Shown here one piece after another: positions 8,590-17,947 of a stretch of 64,000 nt of DNA (position 1 is the first letter of the stretch; each line of letters begins with the position of its first letter). Source of the DNA: an uncultured Pelagibacteraceae bacterium. GTDB lineage: Bacteria; Pseudomonadota; Alphaproteobacteria; Pelagibacterales; Pelagibacteraceae. The position numbers and the translations under genes were made by a program. The notes beneath the pieces are model-generated. The model ran no database searches, had not been told where the DNA came from, and saw only the letters and a list, made by a program, of their open reading frames with translations. The DNA lies in NCBI GenBank assembly GCA_902596675.1, contig CACJUO010000002.1, positions 1 through 64,000 on the forward strand, written 5' to 3'.

Positions 8590-10784
8590 TGGTTGAAGTT
8601 AATGAAAAAATAGCAATAGAGCATGGATTAAAAAGTGACGAATATAAAAAAATCTGTGATCTTTTAAAAAGAACGCCAAATATTACTGAATTGGGTGTTT
8701 TTTCGGCAATGTGGAATGAGCATTGCTCTTACAAGTCATCAAGAAAACATTTAAAAAAATTACACACAAAAGGTGAACAGGTAATTCAGGGTCCAGGAGA
8801 AAATGCTGGAGTCGTGGATATTGATGACGATGATGCAATTGTATTTAAAATAGAAAGTCATAACCATCCTTCATTTATTGAGCCTTATCAAGGGGCAGCT
8901 ACAGGTGTTGGTGGGATTATGAGAGATGTATTTACAATGGGCGCCAGACCTATTGCAAACTTAAACTCTATTCATTTTGGCTCACCCAACCATGAAAAAA
9001 CAAGAAATCTATTAAGAGGAGTTGTCAAAGGTATTGGCGGATATGGTAACTGTATTGGTGTTCCAACAATAGCTGGTCAAACTTGCTTTGATGAGTCTTA
9101 TAATGGAAATATTTTAGTAAACGCAATGACATTGGGTTTAGTTAATAAAAATAAAATATTTTATTCAAAAGCTGCGGGAATTAACAAACCAGTTATTTAT
9201 GTTGGCTCAAAAACAGGGAGAGATGGGATACATGGTGCAAGTATGGCATCCGCAATTTTTGACGACAAAATAGAAGAAAAAAAACCTACTGTTCAAGTTG
9301 GTGACCCATTCACAGAAAAACTTCTACTTGAAGCTTGTCTTGAACTTATGGCAGGTAAATCAATAATATCAATTCAAGATATGGGCGCTGCAGGTTTAAC
9401 ATCTTCTAGTATTGAAATGGCATCTAAAGGAGATTTAGGTATTGAAATAGATTTAACAAAAGTTCCTTGTAGAGAGGAAAATATGACACCTTATGAGATA
9501 ATGCTCTCAGAAAGCCAAGAGAGAATGCTTATAGTTTTAGAGGAAGGAAAAGAAAATGAAGCAAAAAAAATATTTGATAAATGGAATTTAGACTTTGCTG
9601 TAATCGGAAAGACAACAGATAGTAAAAATATTGAATTATTTTTCAAGAATGAAAAAGTTGCTAAAATTCCGATTGATTTTTTAGCGGAGAATGCACCTAT
9701 GTATGATCGAAAATGGATAAAAGCAAAACTTCCAAAAGAAAATAAATTTTCAAAAGATCGATTTAAATCTTTAAAACTTGGTGATTGTTTAAAAAAAATT
9801 TTAATTGATCCAAATATTGCAGATAAAGAATGGATCTGGAACCAGTATGATCATACAGTTATGGGCGATACCATACAAAAACCTGGAGGGAATGCTGGTG
9901 TTGTTAGAGTTCATGGCACAAACAAAGCTGTTGCCGCATCTATAGACTCTTCGGCAACTTATTGTCATGCACACCCATTAACAGGAGGTAAACAAGTAGT
10001 TTGTGAAAGTTGGAGAAATATGATTTCAGTAGGTGCAAAACCAATAGCAATTACAAATTGCCTAAATTTTGGTAACCCAGAAAAAGAGAAAAATATGGGT
10101 GAATTTGTTGAATGTGTAGAAGGGATTGCAGAAGCATCTAAATATTTAAATTACCCAGTGGTTTCAGGAAACGTCTCTTTTTATAATGAAACAAAAGATA
10201 AGGGAATTAAACCCACTCCTTCAATTGGAGGTGTAGGATTACTATCTGATTATAAAAAAATGATGACAATGGAATTAAAAAATGAGGGCAATTATCTTTT
10301 TGTTGTTGGCAAAACCGAAGGACATTTAGATCAATCAATATTTGCAAGAAACATATTATCTGAATTTAATGGTCCTCCGCCAGAAATTAATTTATTCAAC
10401 GAAAAACAAAATGGAATGACTATTTTGAATTTAAAGAATAAAAATTTAATTGAGACCTGTCATGATGTATCCTTAGGAGGGATTTTAACTGCTATATCTA
10501 AAATGAGCATTAAGAGTGGAAAAGGCATAAAATTATTTCCTTTTGAAAGCTTAGTAAATAAATTTGAGTATTTTTTTGGTGAAGATCAAGGAAGATATAT
10601 TATAGAAATCAAACCAGAAAATTTAGAAAATGTTAAAAATATGCTTAAAAAAGACTCAATTCATTTTGATAAATTAGGATTAGTTGAAAGTGATGAAATA
10701 ACATACGGAAATGATCTGAAAATACCAATTGAACAAATCAAACTAGACTATAAAAAATGGTTAAAGGAATATATGGTTAACTAA
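8589..10784 (+). CDS. purL: Phosphoribosylformylglycinamidine synthase, PurL subunit (small type)
   Basis: A 731-residue ATP-dependent FGAM synthetase of the small class, half the size of the fused enterobacterial PurL. It has two repeated PurM-like halves. Motifs include [14 protein letters not shown] (about residues 42-55), the active-site region [11 protein letters not shown], the glycine-rich [12 protein letters not shown] and, in the second half, [11 protein letters not shown] and [10 protein letters not shown]. It overlaps purQ and bolA by one base each. Its size explains the need for the separate PurS and PurQ just upstream. Confidence 0.97.
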   Translation: MVEVNEKIAIEHGLKSDEYKKICDLLKRTPNITELGVFSAMWNEHCSYKSSRKHLKKLHTKGEQVIQGPGENAGVVDIDDDDAIVFKIESHNHPSFIEPYQGAATGVGGIMRDVFTMGARPIANLNSIHFGSPNHEKTRNLLRGVVKGIGGYGNCIGVPTIAGQTCFDESYNGNILVNAMTLGLVNKNKIFYSKAAGINKPVIYVGSKTGRDGIHGASMASAIFDDKIEEKKPTVQVGDPFTEKLLLEACLELMAGKSIISIQDMGAAGLTSSSIEMASKGDLGIEIDLTKVPCREENMTPYEIMLSESQERMLIVLEEGKENEAKKIFDKWNLDFAVIGKTTDSKNIELFFKNEKVAKIPIDFLAENAPMYDRKWIKAKLPKENKFSKDRFKSLKLGDCLKKILIDPNIADKEWIWNQYDHTVMGDTIQKPGGNAGVVRVHGTNKAVAASIDSSATYCHAHPLTGGKQVVCESWRNMISVGAKPIAITNCLNFGNPEKEKNMGEFVECVEGIAEASKYLNYPVVSGNVSFYNETKDKGIKPTPSIGGVGLLSDYKKMMTMELKNEGNYLFVVGKTEGHLDQSIFARNILSEFNGPPPEINLFNEKQNGMTILNLKNKNLIETCHDVSLGGILTAISKMSIKSGKGIKLFPFESLVNKFEYFFGEDQGRYIIEIKPENLENVKNMLKKDSIHFDKLGLVESDEITYGNDLKIPIEQIKLDYKKWLKEYMVN

Positions 10785-11014
10785 TGGCAATGGATTTAAA
10801 AGAAATTGAGAGCTTAATAAAAGAAGCATTACCAGATGCTAAGATAGAAATTCAGGATCTTGCAGGAGATGGTAATCATTACTCTGCTACAGTAATTTCG
10901 TCGCAATTTGCAGGAAAGAGTAAAATTCAACAACACAAAATGGTATACAATTCACTAAAGGGAAAAATGGGCAACGAATTACATGCATTAGCAGTTAAAA
11001 CTAAGGAGAACTAA
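10784..11014 (+). CDS. BolA family protein
   Basis: A 76-residue BolA-like protein with the typical pattern of the IbaG/BolA fold: an acidic LKEIESLIKEALPDAKIEIQDL start, then DGNHYSATVISSQFAGKSKIQQHKMVYNSL with the conserved histidines, and an ELHALAVKTKE tail. BolA proteins pair with monothiol glutaredoxins to carry a [2Fe-2S] cluster. Here the glutaredoxin gene follows directly with no gap, the classic BolA-Grx pair. Confidence 0.93.
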   Translation: MAMDLKEIESLIKEALPDAKIEIQDLAGDGNHYSATVISSQFAGKSKIQQHKMVYNSLKGKMGNELHALAVKTKEN

Positions 11015-11353
11015 ATGGATAATCAAACTAAAGAATTAATTAATAATGAGATTAAAAATAATGAAGTATGCTTATTTATGAAAGGCACACCAGATGCACC
11101 TCAGTGTGGATTTTCCATGGCTGTTACAAATATTTTAAAAATACTTGAAGTGAATTTTAAAGGTGTAAATGTTTTAGCTGATCAAAGTCTTAGAGAAGGA
11201 ATTAAAGTATTTAGTGACTGGCCTACAATCCCGCAGTTATACGTAAAAAATGAATTCATTGGTGGATGTGATATTGTTAAAGAAATGTACGAGAGTGGAG
11301 AATTAGCAAAACTTCTTGAAGATAACGGAATAGAATTTAAAAAGAAAAGTTAA
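11015..11353 (+). CDS. grxD: Monothiol glutaredoxin (Grx4/GrxD type)
   Basis: A 112-residue CGFS-type glutaredoxin: the motif PQCGFSM lies near residues 30-36 after FMKGTPDA, and FSDWPTIPQLYVKNEFIGGCDIV follows, with TIP and GGCD glutathione-binding elements. It probably delivers Fe-S clusters together with the BolA protein encoded immediately upstream. This is the last gene of the 7-kb sfsA-to-grxD run; the convergent rpsD ends 26 bases further on with no strong terminator between them. Confidence 0.96.
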   Translation: MDNQTKELINNEIKNNEVCLFMKGTPDAPQCGFSMAVTNILKILEVNFKGVNVLADQSLREGIKVFSDWPTIPQLYVKNEFIGGCDIVKEMYESGELAKLLEDNGIEFKKKS

Positions 11354-11378
11354 AATTACTTTTGATGTTATAAATTAA

Positions 11379-11996
11379 TTATCTAGAATAATACTCAATT
11401 ACGAGATTAGGCTCCATCACAACAGGATAAGGAACTTCCTCAAATTTTGGAATTCTTACAAATTTAACTTTTTTATTTTTTTCATCTAATTGTAAATACT
11501 CTGGAACTTCTCTTTCTTTATTAGCAAGAGCTATGTCGATCAAAGCTAATTGTTTTGATTTGTCTCTTATTTCAATACTGTCTTCTTCTTTAACTTGGTA
11601 GCTCGAGATATTTACTTTTTTACCATTAACTCTAACGTGTCCATGATTTATTAATTGTCTGGATGAAAAAATAGTATTTGATAATTTTGATCTATAAATT
11701 ACTGCATCTAATCTTCTCTCAAGCAGACCAATTAAATTTTCTGCAGTATCACCTTTTTTCATAATAGCTTTTTTATACATATTTCTAAATTGTCTTTCAT
11801 TCATATTACCATAATAACATTTTAGTTTTTGTTTTGCTTGTAATTGAATTCCATAATCTGAAGGTTTTGCTGATTTAGTTTGACCGTGTTGTCCTGGGGG
11901 GTAAGCTCGTGTATTAAAAGGACTTTTAGGTCGTCCCCATAAATTAACTTTTAGTCTTCTATCTACCTTGTGTTTTGAGTTTAATCGTTTTGTCAT
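11379..11996 (-). CDS. rpsD: 30S ribosomal protein S4
   Basis: A 205-residue ribosomal protein of normal S4 length. It has the basic N-terminal part SPFNTRAYPPGQHGQ (alphaproteobacterial type, without a zinc knuckle) and the S4 RNA-binding domain RRLDAVIYRSKLSNTIFSSRQ to HGHVRVNGKKVNI (about residues 93-130). S4 starts assembly of the small subunit and often represses its own operon. Here it is outside the alpha operon and has its own good promoter just upstream. Confidence 0.98.
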   Translation of the reverse strand: MTKRLNSKHKVDRRLKVNLWGRPKSPFNTRAYPPGQHGQTKSAKPSDYGIQLQAKQKLKCYYGNMNERQFRNMYKKAIMKKGDTAENLIGLLERRLDAVIYRSKLSNTIFSSRQLINHGHVRVNGKKVNISSYQVKEEDSIEIRDKSKQLALIDIALANKEREVPEYLQLDEKNKKVKFVRIPKFEEVPYPVVMEPNLVIEYYSR

Positions 11997-12011
11997 ACTG
12001 TGATTATGGGG

Positions 12012-12039
12012 TTTATAGACATGAAAATATTTTTGTCAA
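12012..12039 (-). promoter_or_regulatory. Predicted sigma-70 promoter of rpsD
   Basis: Reading the minus strand, a perfect -35 TTGACA (12034-12039) and a -10 TATAAA (12012-12017) are separated by 16 bases. They lie in the 43-base gap between the stop of the upstream SPOUT methyltransferase gene and the rpsD ATG at 11996. The leader would be only about 8-10 bases long. This is one of the best-scoring promoters by eye in the window and fits a highly expressed ribosomal protein gene. Confidence 0.65.
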
Positions 12040-12753
12040 TCAAGGTTTTTTAGTAAGACCCGCAAATACGCTTGATAATATGCGTATTTCTTTTTGAGAT
12101 AGTTCCATTTTATAAAAAATACTTCTTAAATTTTCCAACATTATCGGTTTTTTAGCTTTTTGTTTAAAAAAGTTTTGATTTTCTAAATTTGAAAAACAAA
12201 AATTTAACATTTTGGATATTTCTTTTTTTGTAGCTTTTTGTATTTTTTTTGACTTTTGAAAACTGTAGGTATTTTTTGAAATTAAAAAAGAAACCGCTTG
12301 TGCTACAATAACTAGGCTATGTGATAAATTCAATGATCTGAATTTACTGTCACTAGGTATTTGTAAAGTATAATCAGCATAACTAATTTCATTATTTGTT
12401 AATCCAGATGCTTCTGAGCCAAATAAAAAGGTTACTTTTTTATTAAAATTTATTTGTTTTAAATCTTCTAAAGAAATATGTTTTATATTTTTATTTCTAA
12501 ATCTTGCCGATGTTGCAATTAAAATATCTGTTTTGTTTAAGGATTTTTCTAAATTAGGATAAACTTTTGATTTCTTGATAATATCTTTAGCTCCAACGGA
12601 TGTTGCAATAATTTTGTCATTTGGAAATATTGGTTTTGGATCAATTAATAATAAATTTTTAAAACCAAAATTTTTAATGCCTCTAGCACACAGACCAATA
12701 TTTTCTGATAATTGAGGTTTATGAAGAATGAAAGATATGTTGTTTAAATTCAT
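12040..12753 (-). CDS. SPOUT-class RNA methyltransferase (TrmH/TrmJ-like)
   Basis: A 237-residue knotted methyltransferase. Motif 1 is NISFILHKPQLSENIGLCARGIKNFG, typical of the TrmJ (tRNA Cm32/Um32) branch. Motifs 2 and 3 are LFGSEASGLTNNE and the C-terminal LQIPSDSKFRSLNLSHSLVIVAQA, which makes the AdoMet-binding knot. It methylates a ribose 2'-OH in RNA, most likely tRNA position 32, but the exact site cannot be read from sequence. Its ATG overlaps the cimA stop by one base. Confidence 0.87.
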   Translation of the reverse strand: MNLNNISFILHKPQLSENIGLCARGIKNFGFKNLLLIDPKPIFPNDKIIATSVGAKDIIKKSKVYPNLEKSLNKTDILIATSARFRNKNIKHISLEDLKQINFNKKVTFLFGSEASGLTNNEISYADYTLQIPSDSKFRSLNLSHSLVIVAQAVSFLISKNTYSFQKSKKIQKATKKEISKMLNFCFSNLENQNFFKQKAKKPIMLENLRSIFYKMELSQKEIRILSSVFAGLTKKP

Positions 12754-14351
12754 TAAGAACTTGCAGGTGCATTATCTTTAAACAATTTGTAATCAAGACT
12801 ATCTATTAGAGCTTTAAATGATGCATCAATAATATTTGGTGATACACCTATTGTGAACCAATTCTTTCCTTGAGAATCTGTACTTTCAATAGAAACTCTA
12901 GTCACTGCCTCTGTTCCTGTATTTAATATTCTAACTTTATAATCAACCAGTCTTAAATCTTTAAGGTAATCAGAATACTTCGAAATTTTCTTTATGTTGT
13001 TTCTAATGGCATTATCTAGAGCATTTACAGGTCCATTACCCTCTCCTTCACATACAATGGTTTCCCCATCTACTTCTAATTCTGCTTTAGCATAGGAAAT
13101 TATTTCTCCTGAAAAATTTTTTTTTACTGATACATCATATGCTTTAATGATTAAATATCTTGGTATTTCACCAACTATTCTTCTTGCGAGTAATTCAAAT
13201 GATGCATCAGCTCCATCATAACTATATCCAATAAATTCTCTTCCTTTAACTTCTTCAAGAAGCTGTTTGATTTTTGGGTCATTTTTCTTAATATCAATCC
13301 CAATCGTACTAAGTCTTGACAAAATGTTAGACTGACCTGCTTGATCTGATACTACAATATTTCTAACATTTCCAACCTCCATAGGATCTATATGTTCATA
13401 AGTTTTAGGATCTTTTTGAACAGCAGATACATGCATTCCCCCTTTATGAGAAAATGCTGCCGCACCAACATACGGCAAGTGTTTATTTGGTTTTCTATTT
13501 AAAATTTCATCAAGAAGTCTTGAACATTGAGTTAAATGCTTAATATTCTCACTCTTAATATTAATTTCAAATTGTTTTGAAAATTCATTTTTTAAATGCA
13601 AGGAAGGGATAATTGACATTAAATTCGCATTTCCACATCTCTCACCAAGGCCATTAATAGTTCCTTGAATTTGTCTAACCCCAGCTTGTACAGCTATTAA
13701 AGAATTTGCAACTGCATTTTCAGTGTCATTGTGAGCATGAATACCTAGATTTTTTCCAGGTACGTGCTTAATTACATCGGTAACAATCTCTGAAATTTCA
13801 TGCGGTAAAGTTCCACCATTTGTATCACATAAAATAACCCATCTCGCACCCTCATCGTATGCTGATCGAATGCAATTCAATGCATATTCTTTATCAGATT
13901 TATAGCCATCAAAAAAATGTTCAGCATCAAACATAAATTCTTTACCAGAATTTATTACATGTTTAGCACTTTCACTGATATTTTTTAAATTTTGATCTTT
14001 TGAAATACCTAGAGCTACATCCACATGAAAATCCCATGATTTTCCAAATAAACAAATTGAGTTTGCTTTTGAATTAATTAATGATGAAATCATAGGATCG
14101 TTTTCAGCACTATGCTCAGTTTTTTTTGTCATACCAAATGCTGTGAGGGTTGAATGATTAAATGAATATTCTTTGTTAAAAAACTCTGTGTCCGTGGGAT
14201 TTGCTCCAGGCCACCCACCTTCGATGTAGTCCACACCCAAGTTGTCTAAAGCGTTTGAGATTTTTTCTTTATCGTCTAAAGAAAAATCAACTCCTTGTGT
14301 TTGTGCGCCATCTCTTAAAGTGGTATCAAAAATATATATTTTGTCTGTCAT
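12753..14351 (-). CDS. cimA: Citramalate synthase
   Basis: A 532-residue enzyme of the isopropylmalate/citramalate synthase family. The catalytic start IFDTTLRDGAQTQGVDF, then EGGWPGANPTD and later HAHNDTENAVANSL (metal-binding HxH) match the CimA (TIGR00977) branch better than LeuA. A C-terminal LeuA-type allosteric domain covers about residues 390-525. It condenses pyruvate and acetyl-CoA to (R)-citramalate, giving 2-oxobutyrate for isoleucine without threonine deaminase. It overlaps cysS and the SPOUT gene by one base on each side. Confidence 0.92.
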   Translation of the reverse strand: MTDKIYIFDTTLRDGAQTQGVDFSLDDKEKISNALDNLGVDYIEGGWPGANPTDTEFFNKEYSFNHSTLTAFGMTKKTEHSAENDPMISSLINSKANSICLFGKSWDFHVDVALGISKDQNLKNISESAKHVINSGKEFMFDAEHFFDGYKSDKEYALNCIRSAYDEGARWVILCDTNGGTLPHEISEIVTDVIKHVPGKNLGIHAHNDTENAVANSLIAVQAGVRQIQGTINGLGERCGNANLMSIIPSLHLKNEFSKQFEINIKSENIKHLTQCSRLLDEILNRKPNKHLPYVGAAAFSHKGGMHVSAVQKDPKTYEHIDPMEVGNVRNIVVSDQAGQSNILSRLSTIGIDIKKNDPKIKQLLEEVKGREFIGYSYDGADASFELLARRIVGEIPRYLIIKAYDVSVKKNFSGEIISYAKAELEVDGETIVCEGEGNGPVNALDNAIRNNIKKISKYSDYLKDLRLVDYKVRILNTGTEAVTRVSIESTDSQGKNWFTIGVSPNIIDASFKALIDSLDYKLFKDNAPASS

Positions 14352-15712
14352 TATTTAAATTTCCACGCGGTTTTACCATTTTTATCCTCTATTTGAACTC
14401 CTTTTTCTAAAAGCTCATTACGAATTTGGTCTGCTAATTGGTAATTTTTAAGGTCTCTAGCTTCATTTCGTTCTTTTATTTTGGCCTCTATAAATTCCTC
14501 GCTGACCTCAGATTTTATTTTTTTGAAGTTTGCCCACTCATCTTGATCTTGAGTCAATAGTCCAATGAAATTGCAAGCCGATACAAACAATTGTTTGTCC
14601 TCCAAGTTTCCATTTTGTGATTTTTCAAATAATTTATGTAGATTGGCTATGTACTTTGGAGTATTCAAATCGTCATATAATGGATAAAGATTTTCATCAG
14701 AAATTAATTTTGGTTTGTCAACTTTGACATAGCTTTTGTACCATTTATCTATAGTCTTTTGACTTTCCTCTAAAAGTTTTTTATTCCAATCTAAAGGTTG
14801 TTTATAATGGGTACTTATTAAAGCCAATCTTAGAGCTTGGCCATTAATAGTTTTTTTAAAATCACTTATTTTTAAAATATTACCTTGTGATTTTGCCATT
14901 TTTTCATTTGAAAGTGTAATAAAACCATTGTGCACCCAATAATTTGAAAATACATCAGTATCATTAGCACATCTTGATTGAGCAATTTCATTTTCATGAT
15001 GAGGAAAAATTAAATCTCTCCCACCTCCATGAATATCAAATTTCAATCCAAGGTATTTTTTTGACATAGCAGAACATTCTAAATGCCAACCCGGTCTACC
15101 TTTTCCCCAGGGAGACTGCCAGCTAGGTTCGTCGTCTTTAGATGGTTTCCATAATACAAAATCCTCCGCATTCTTCTTGTAACTTGATACCTCAACCCTA
15201 GATCCAGATATTAAATCATCAATTTTTTTATTTGATAACTTTCCATATTCTTTAAATTTTTTTACTTCAAAATAAATATGATTATTACTTTCATAAGCAT
15301 AACCTTTAGATATTAAAGAGTTGATCATCTCAATCATTTCGTTAATATTTTCTGTTGCTCTTGGTTGAAAACTTGGATCTTCACAGTTAAGATATTTACA
15401 GTCATCTTGGAAATTTTTATTTGTATTATTTGTTAAATCTTTAATTGAAATCTTCTTTTCTTTTGCTGAATGTATTATTTTATCATCAATATCTGTTATG
15501 TTTCTGATATAAGTAACTTTATCGTTACCATATTTGCACTTTAATACTTTAAAAAGAATATCGAACACAACTAAAGGTCTCGCATTACCAATGTGAGGAT
15601 CATCATAAACAGTTGGACCACAGACATACATTTTAATATTATTAATATCTATAGGCTGAAATTTTTCTTTATTTCCGCCATAAGTATTTGTTAAAAAAAT
15701 ATCTTTATTCAT
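14351..15712 (-). CDS. cysS: Cysteinyl-tRNA synthetase
   Basis: A 453-residue class I synthetase. The zinc Cys sits in YVCGPTVYD, the HIGH-type motif is HIGNA, further zinc ligands are in WHLECSAMS and FPHHENEIAQS, and the KMSKS loop reads KMAKS (about residues 265-269). A DALR-type helical domain and the CysS C-terminal helices complete it. Length is normal. It is upstream of cimA in the same run. Confidence 0.97.
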   Translation of the reverse strand: MNKDIFLTNTYGGNKEKFQPIDINNIKMYVCGPTVYDDPHIGNARPLVVFDILFKVLKCKYGNDKVTYIRNITDIDDKIIHSAKEKKISIKDLTNNTNKNFQDDCKYLNCEDPSFQPRATENINEMIEMINSLISKGYAYESNNHIYFEVKKFKEYGKLSNKKIDDLISGSRVEVSSYKKNAEDFVLWKPSKDDEPSWQSPWGKGRPGWHLECSAMSKKYLGLKFDIHGGGRDLIFPHHENEIAQSRCANDTDVFSNYWVHNGFITLSNEKMAKSQGNILKISDFKKTINGQALRLALISTHYKQPLDWNKKLLEESQKTIDKWYKSYVKVDKPKLISDENLYPLYDDLNTPKYIANLHKLFEKSQNGNLEDKQLFVSACNFIGLLTQDQDEWANFKKIKSEVSEEFIEAKIKERNEARDLKNYQLADQIRNELLEKGVQIEDKNGKTAWKFK

Positions 15713-15757
15713 TACTCAAGGAATATACTTTAATTTAAGATTTGTGAATCTATTTGA

Positions 15758-16495
15758 TTAGCTTGGAATCTTGCAAACTGGAATAGGATCCATTTTATGC
15801 AAGTTTGCGTTTCTAATTTTGATATATTTTTCTCTATTTATTGAATTTTTATTTTCCATAGCTTCTTCAAGCTCTTTATAACTTAATCCAAGTTGTCCTT
15901 CATCTGTTCTACCGTCATCCCATAATCCATCTGTTGGGGGAGCATCGATAATTTCTTGTGAAATATTTAACTCTTTTCCTAATTCCCAAACTTCAGTTTT
16001 ATTGCAATCAGCAATTGGAGATATATCTACCCCACCATCTCCATACTTTGTATAAAAACCTACTCCAAAATCCTCCACTTTATTTCCTGTTCCTACTACT
16101 ATTCCATTATTAGCAGCAGCTACTTGGTAAAGTGTAGTCATTCTTAGTCTTGCCCTTGAATTTGCCATACCGTGTAAACTATCAAAATTTTTTAAAGTTT
16201 TTTCAAATGTTGAAAAAAGACTATCAAGCTCAACAGTAATTCCCTCAACATTTTTAAAATTTTCTTTTAACCACTCTTGATGTTTTAAGCTTAAGTCATG
16301 CTGTGAACTTTTTTGTTTAATTGGCATAGATAGTACAATAGTTTTTAGCCCTGTCATTGCACTCAATGTGCTGGAAACAGAAGAATCTATACCTCCTGAA
16401 ATCCCAATAACCAAAGATTCAGCTTTTTTTGGCATCGAATTTACATAATTCAATATCCAGTCTTTAATAAATATTATTTTTTTGGCGGGTTCCAT
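15758..16495 (-). CDS. nadE: NAD synthetase (ammonia-dependent type)
   Basis: A 245-residue ATP-pyrophosphatase-fold enzyme that amidates nicotinic acid adenine dinucleotide. The PP-loop is GISGGIDSSVSS (about residues 28-39), followed by NSRARLRMTTLYQVA and GTGNKVEDFGVGFYTKYGDGG, then ISPIADCNKTEVWELG, all NadE signatures. The nitrilase domain of the glutamine-dependent type is absent, so free ammonia or a partner must supply nitrogen. Gaps of 46 and 38 bases flank it. Confidence 0.95.
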   Translation of the reverse strand: MEPAKKIIFIKDWILNYVNSMPKKAESLVIGISGGIDSSVSSTLSAMTGLKTIVLSMPIKQKSSQHDLSLKHQEWLKENFKNVEGITVELDSLFSTFEKTLKNFDSLHGMANSRARLRMTTLYQVAAANNGIVVGTGNKVEDFGVGFYTKYGDGGVDISPIADCNKTEVWELGKELNISQEIIDAPPTDGLWDDGRTDEGQLGLSYKELEEAMENKNSINREKYIKIRNANLHKMDPIPVCKIPS

Positions 16496-16532
16496 GTTTA
16501 AAATATAATAAATAATTTAAAAAATTAAATGA

Positions 16533-17912
16533 TTAAGATGCCGCTCTGATACCATTTTTAGCATACAAGGTATTCTTTTTAATCTCATCTGAAATTAAAA
16601 AGGCTAATTCAAGAGCTTGATTTGCGTTTAATCTTGGATCACATTGAGTATGATATCTGCTTGATAAATCTGTGTCTGATATTTTTTGTGCTCCACCAGT
16701 ACATTCTGTCACATTTTGTCCAGTCATTTCAATATGAAGACCTCCTGCATATGATCCTTCGCTTTGATGAACTGCAAAAACATTTTTAACTTCATTTAGA
16801 ACATTATTAAACGGTCTTGTCTTAAATCCTGTTGAGGATTTAATTGTATTGCCGTGCATCGGGTCACATGACCAGATAACATTAAGACCTTCTTTTTTAA
16901 TACCTCTTATTAGTTTTGGCAAAAACTTTTCAACTTTGTCATGACCAAATCTAGAAATTAATGTAATTTTACCTTTTTCATTTTTAGGATTAATTATTTC
17001 ACAAATTTTTGCGATCTCTGATGGATCAGATGTTGGTCCACATTTAATTCCAATAGGATTTTCAATTCCTTTACAAAATTCAACATGACCTCCATCGATT
17101 TGTCTTGTTCTATCACCTATCCAAACAAAATGAGCAGATGTGTCATGATATTCACCAGTCGTCGAATCTATTCTAGTCATAGCTTCTTCGAACGGCAAAT
17201 GTAAAGCCTCATGTGATGTCCAGAAATTAACAGTGTACAATCTTCTATTAAAATCAGATGTTATTCCGCAAGCTTCCATAAATGCAAGTGCATCAGCTAT
17301 TTTATCCTCTAATTCCTTAAATTTTTTGGCTTGGGCTGCAGATTTTATATATCCTAAATTCCACATATGAACATTTTTTAAATCAGCAAAGCCACCATTT
17401 GAAAATGCTCTTAACAAATTTAATGTTGAAGCAGATTGCGAATAAGCTCTGAATAATCTCTTTGGATCATATGCTCTACCCTTTTCAGTAAATTCAATAG
17501 AGTTAATATTGTCTCCTAAATAACTAGGTAGCTCGACATCTCCAATTTTTTCCGTTGGTGCGCTTCTTGGTTTAGAAAATTGACCAGCAATTCTTCCAAG
17601 TTTCACAACAGGCAAAGATGCAGAATATGTGAGCACGAGAGACATCTGTAACATTAATTTAAAATAGTCCCTTATATTGTCTGGATGAAATTCTGCAAAA
17701 CTTTCTGCACAGTCCCCACCTTGTAGTAGGAAAGCTTTGCCATCAACAACATTGGCTAACTGATCTTTAAGATGTCTTGTTTCACCGGCAAATACTAAAG
17801 GAGGAAAATTTTTTAATTTACTTAAAACTAAATTTAATTCATCCTCATCCTCATATTTAGGGATGTGCTTAACTGGATAATTTTTCCAACTATTTACTTT
17901 CCATTTTTTCAT
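16533..17912 (-). CDS. 3-deoxy-7-phosphoheptulonate synthase, class II (plant/actinobacterial type)
   Basis: A 459-residue class II DAHP synthase, the entry enzyme of the shikimate pathway. Signatures: PPLVFAGE, FLLQGGDCAESF (about residues 62-73), KLGRIAGQFSKPRS, and near the end IWSCDPMHGNT and SEGSYAGGLHIEMTGQNVTEC with metal ligands. The track starts two codons earlier at a TTG (17918). I prefer the ATG at 17912 because an AGG element sits 7-8 bases before it. This family is unrelated in sequence to the E. coli AroF/G/H type. Confidence 0.94.
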   Translation of the reverse strand: MKKWKVNSWKNYPVKHIPKYEDEDELNLVLSKLKNFPPLVFAGETRHLKDQLANVVDGKAFLLQGGDCAESFAEFHPDNIRDYFKLMLQMSLVLTYSASLPVVKLGRIAGQFSKPRSAPTEKIGDVELPSYLGDNINSIEFTEKGRAYDPKRLFRAYSQSASTLNLLRAFSNGGFADLKNVHMWNLGYIKSAAQAKKFKELEDKIADALAFMEACGITSDFNRRLYTVNFWTSHEALHLPFEEAMTRIDSTTGEYHDTSAHFVWIGDRTRQIDGGHVEFCKGIENPIGIKCGPTSDPSEIAKICEIINPKNEKGKITLISRFGHDKVEKFLPKLIRGIKKEGLNVIWSCDPMHGNTIKSSTGFKTRPFNNVLNEVKNVFAVHQSEGSYAGGLHIEMTGQNVTECTGGAQKISDTDLSSRYHTQCDPRLNANQALELAFLISDEIKKNTLYAKNGIRAAS

Positions 17913-17947
17913 ATTCAACCTATGAGTGTTCTAGCAGAGTTTTAATA

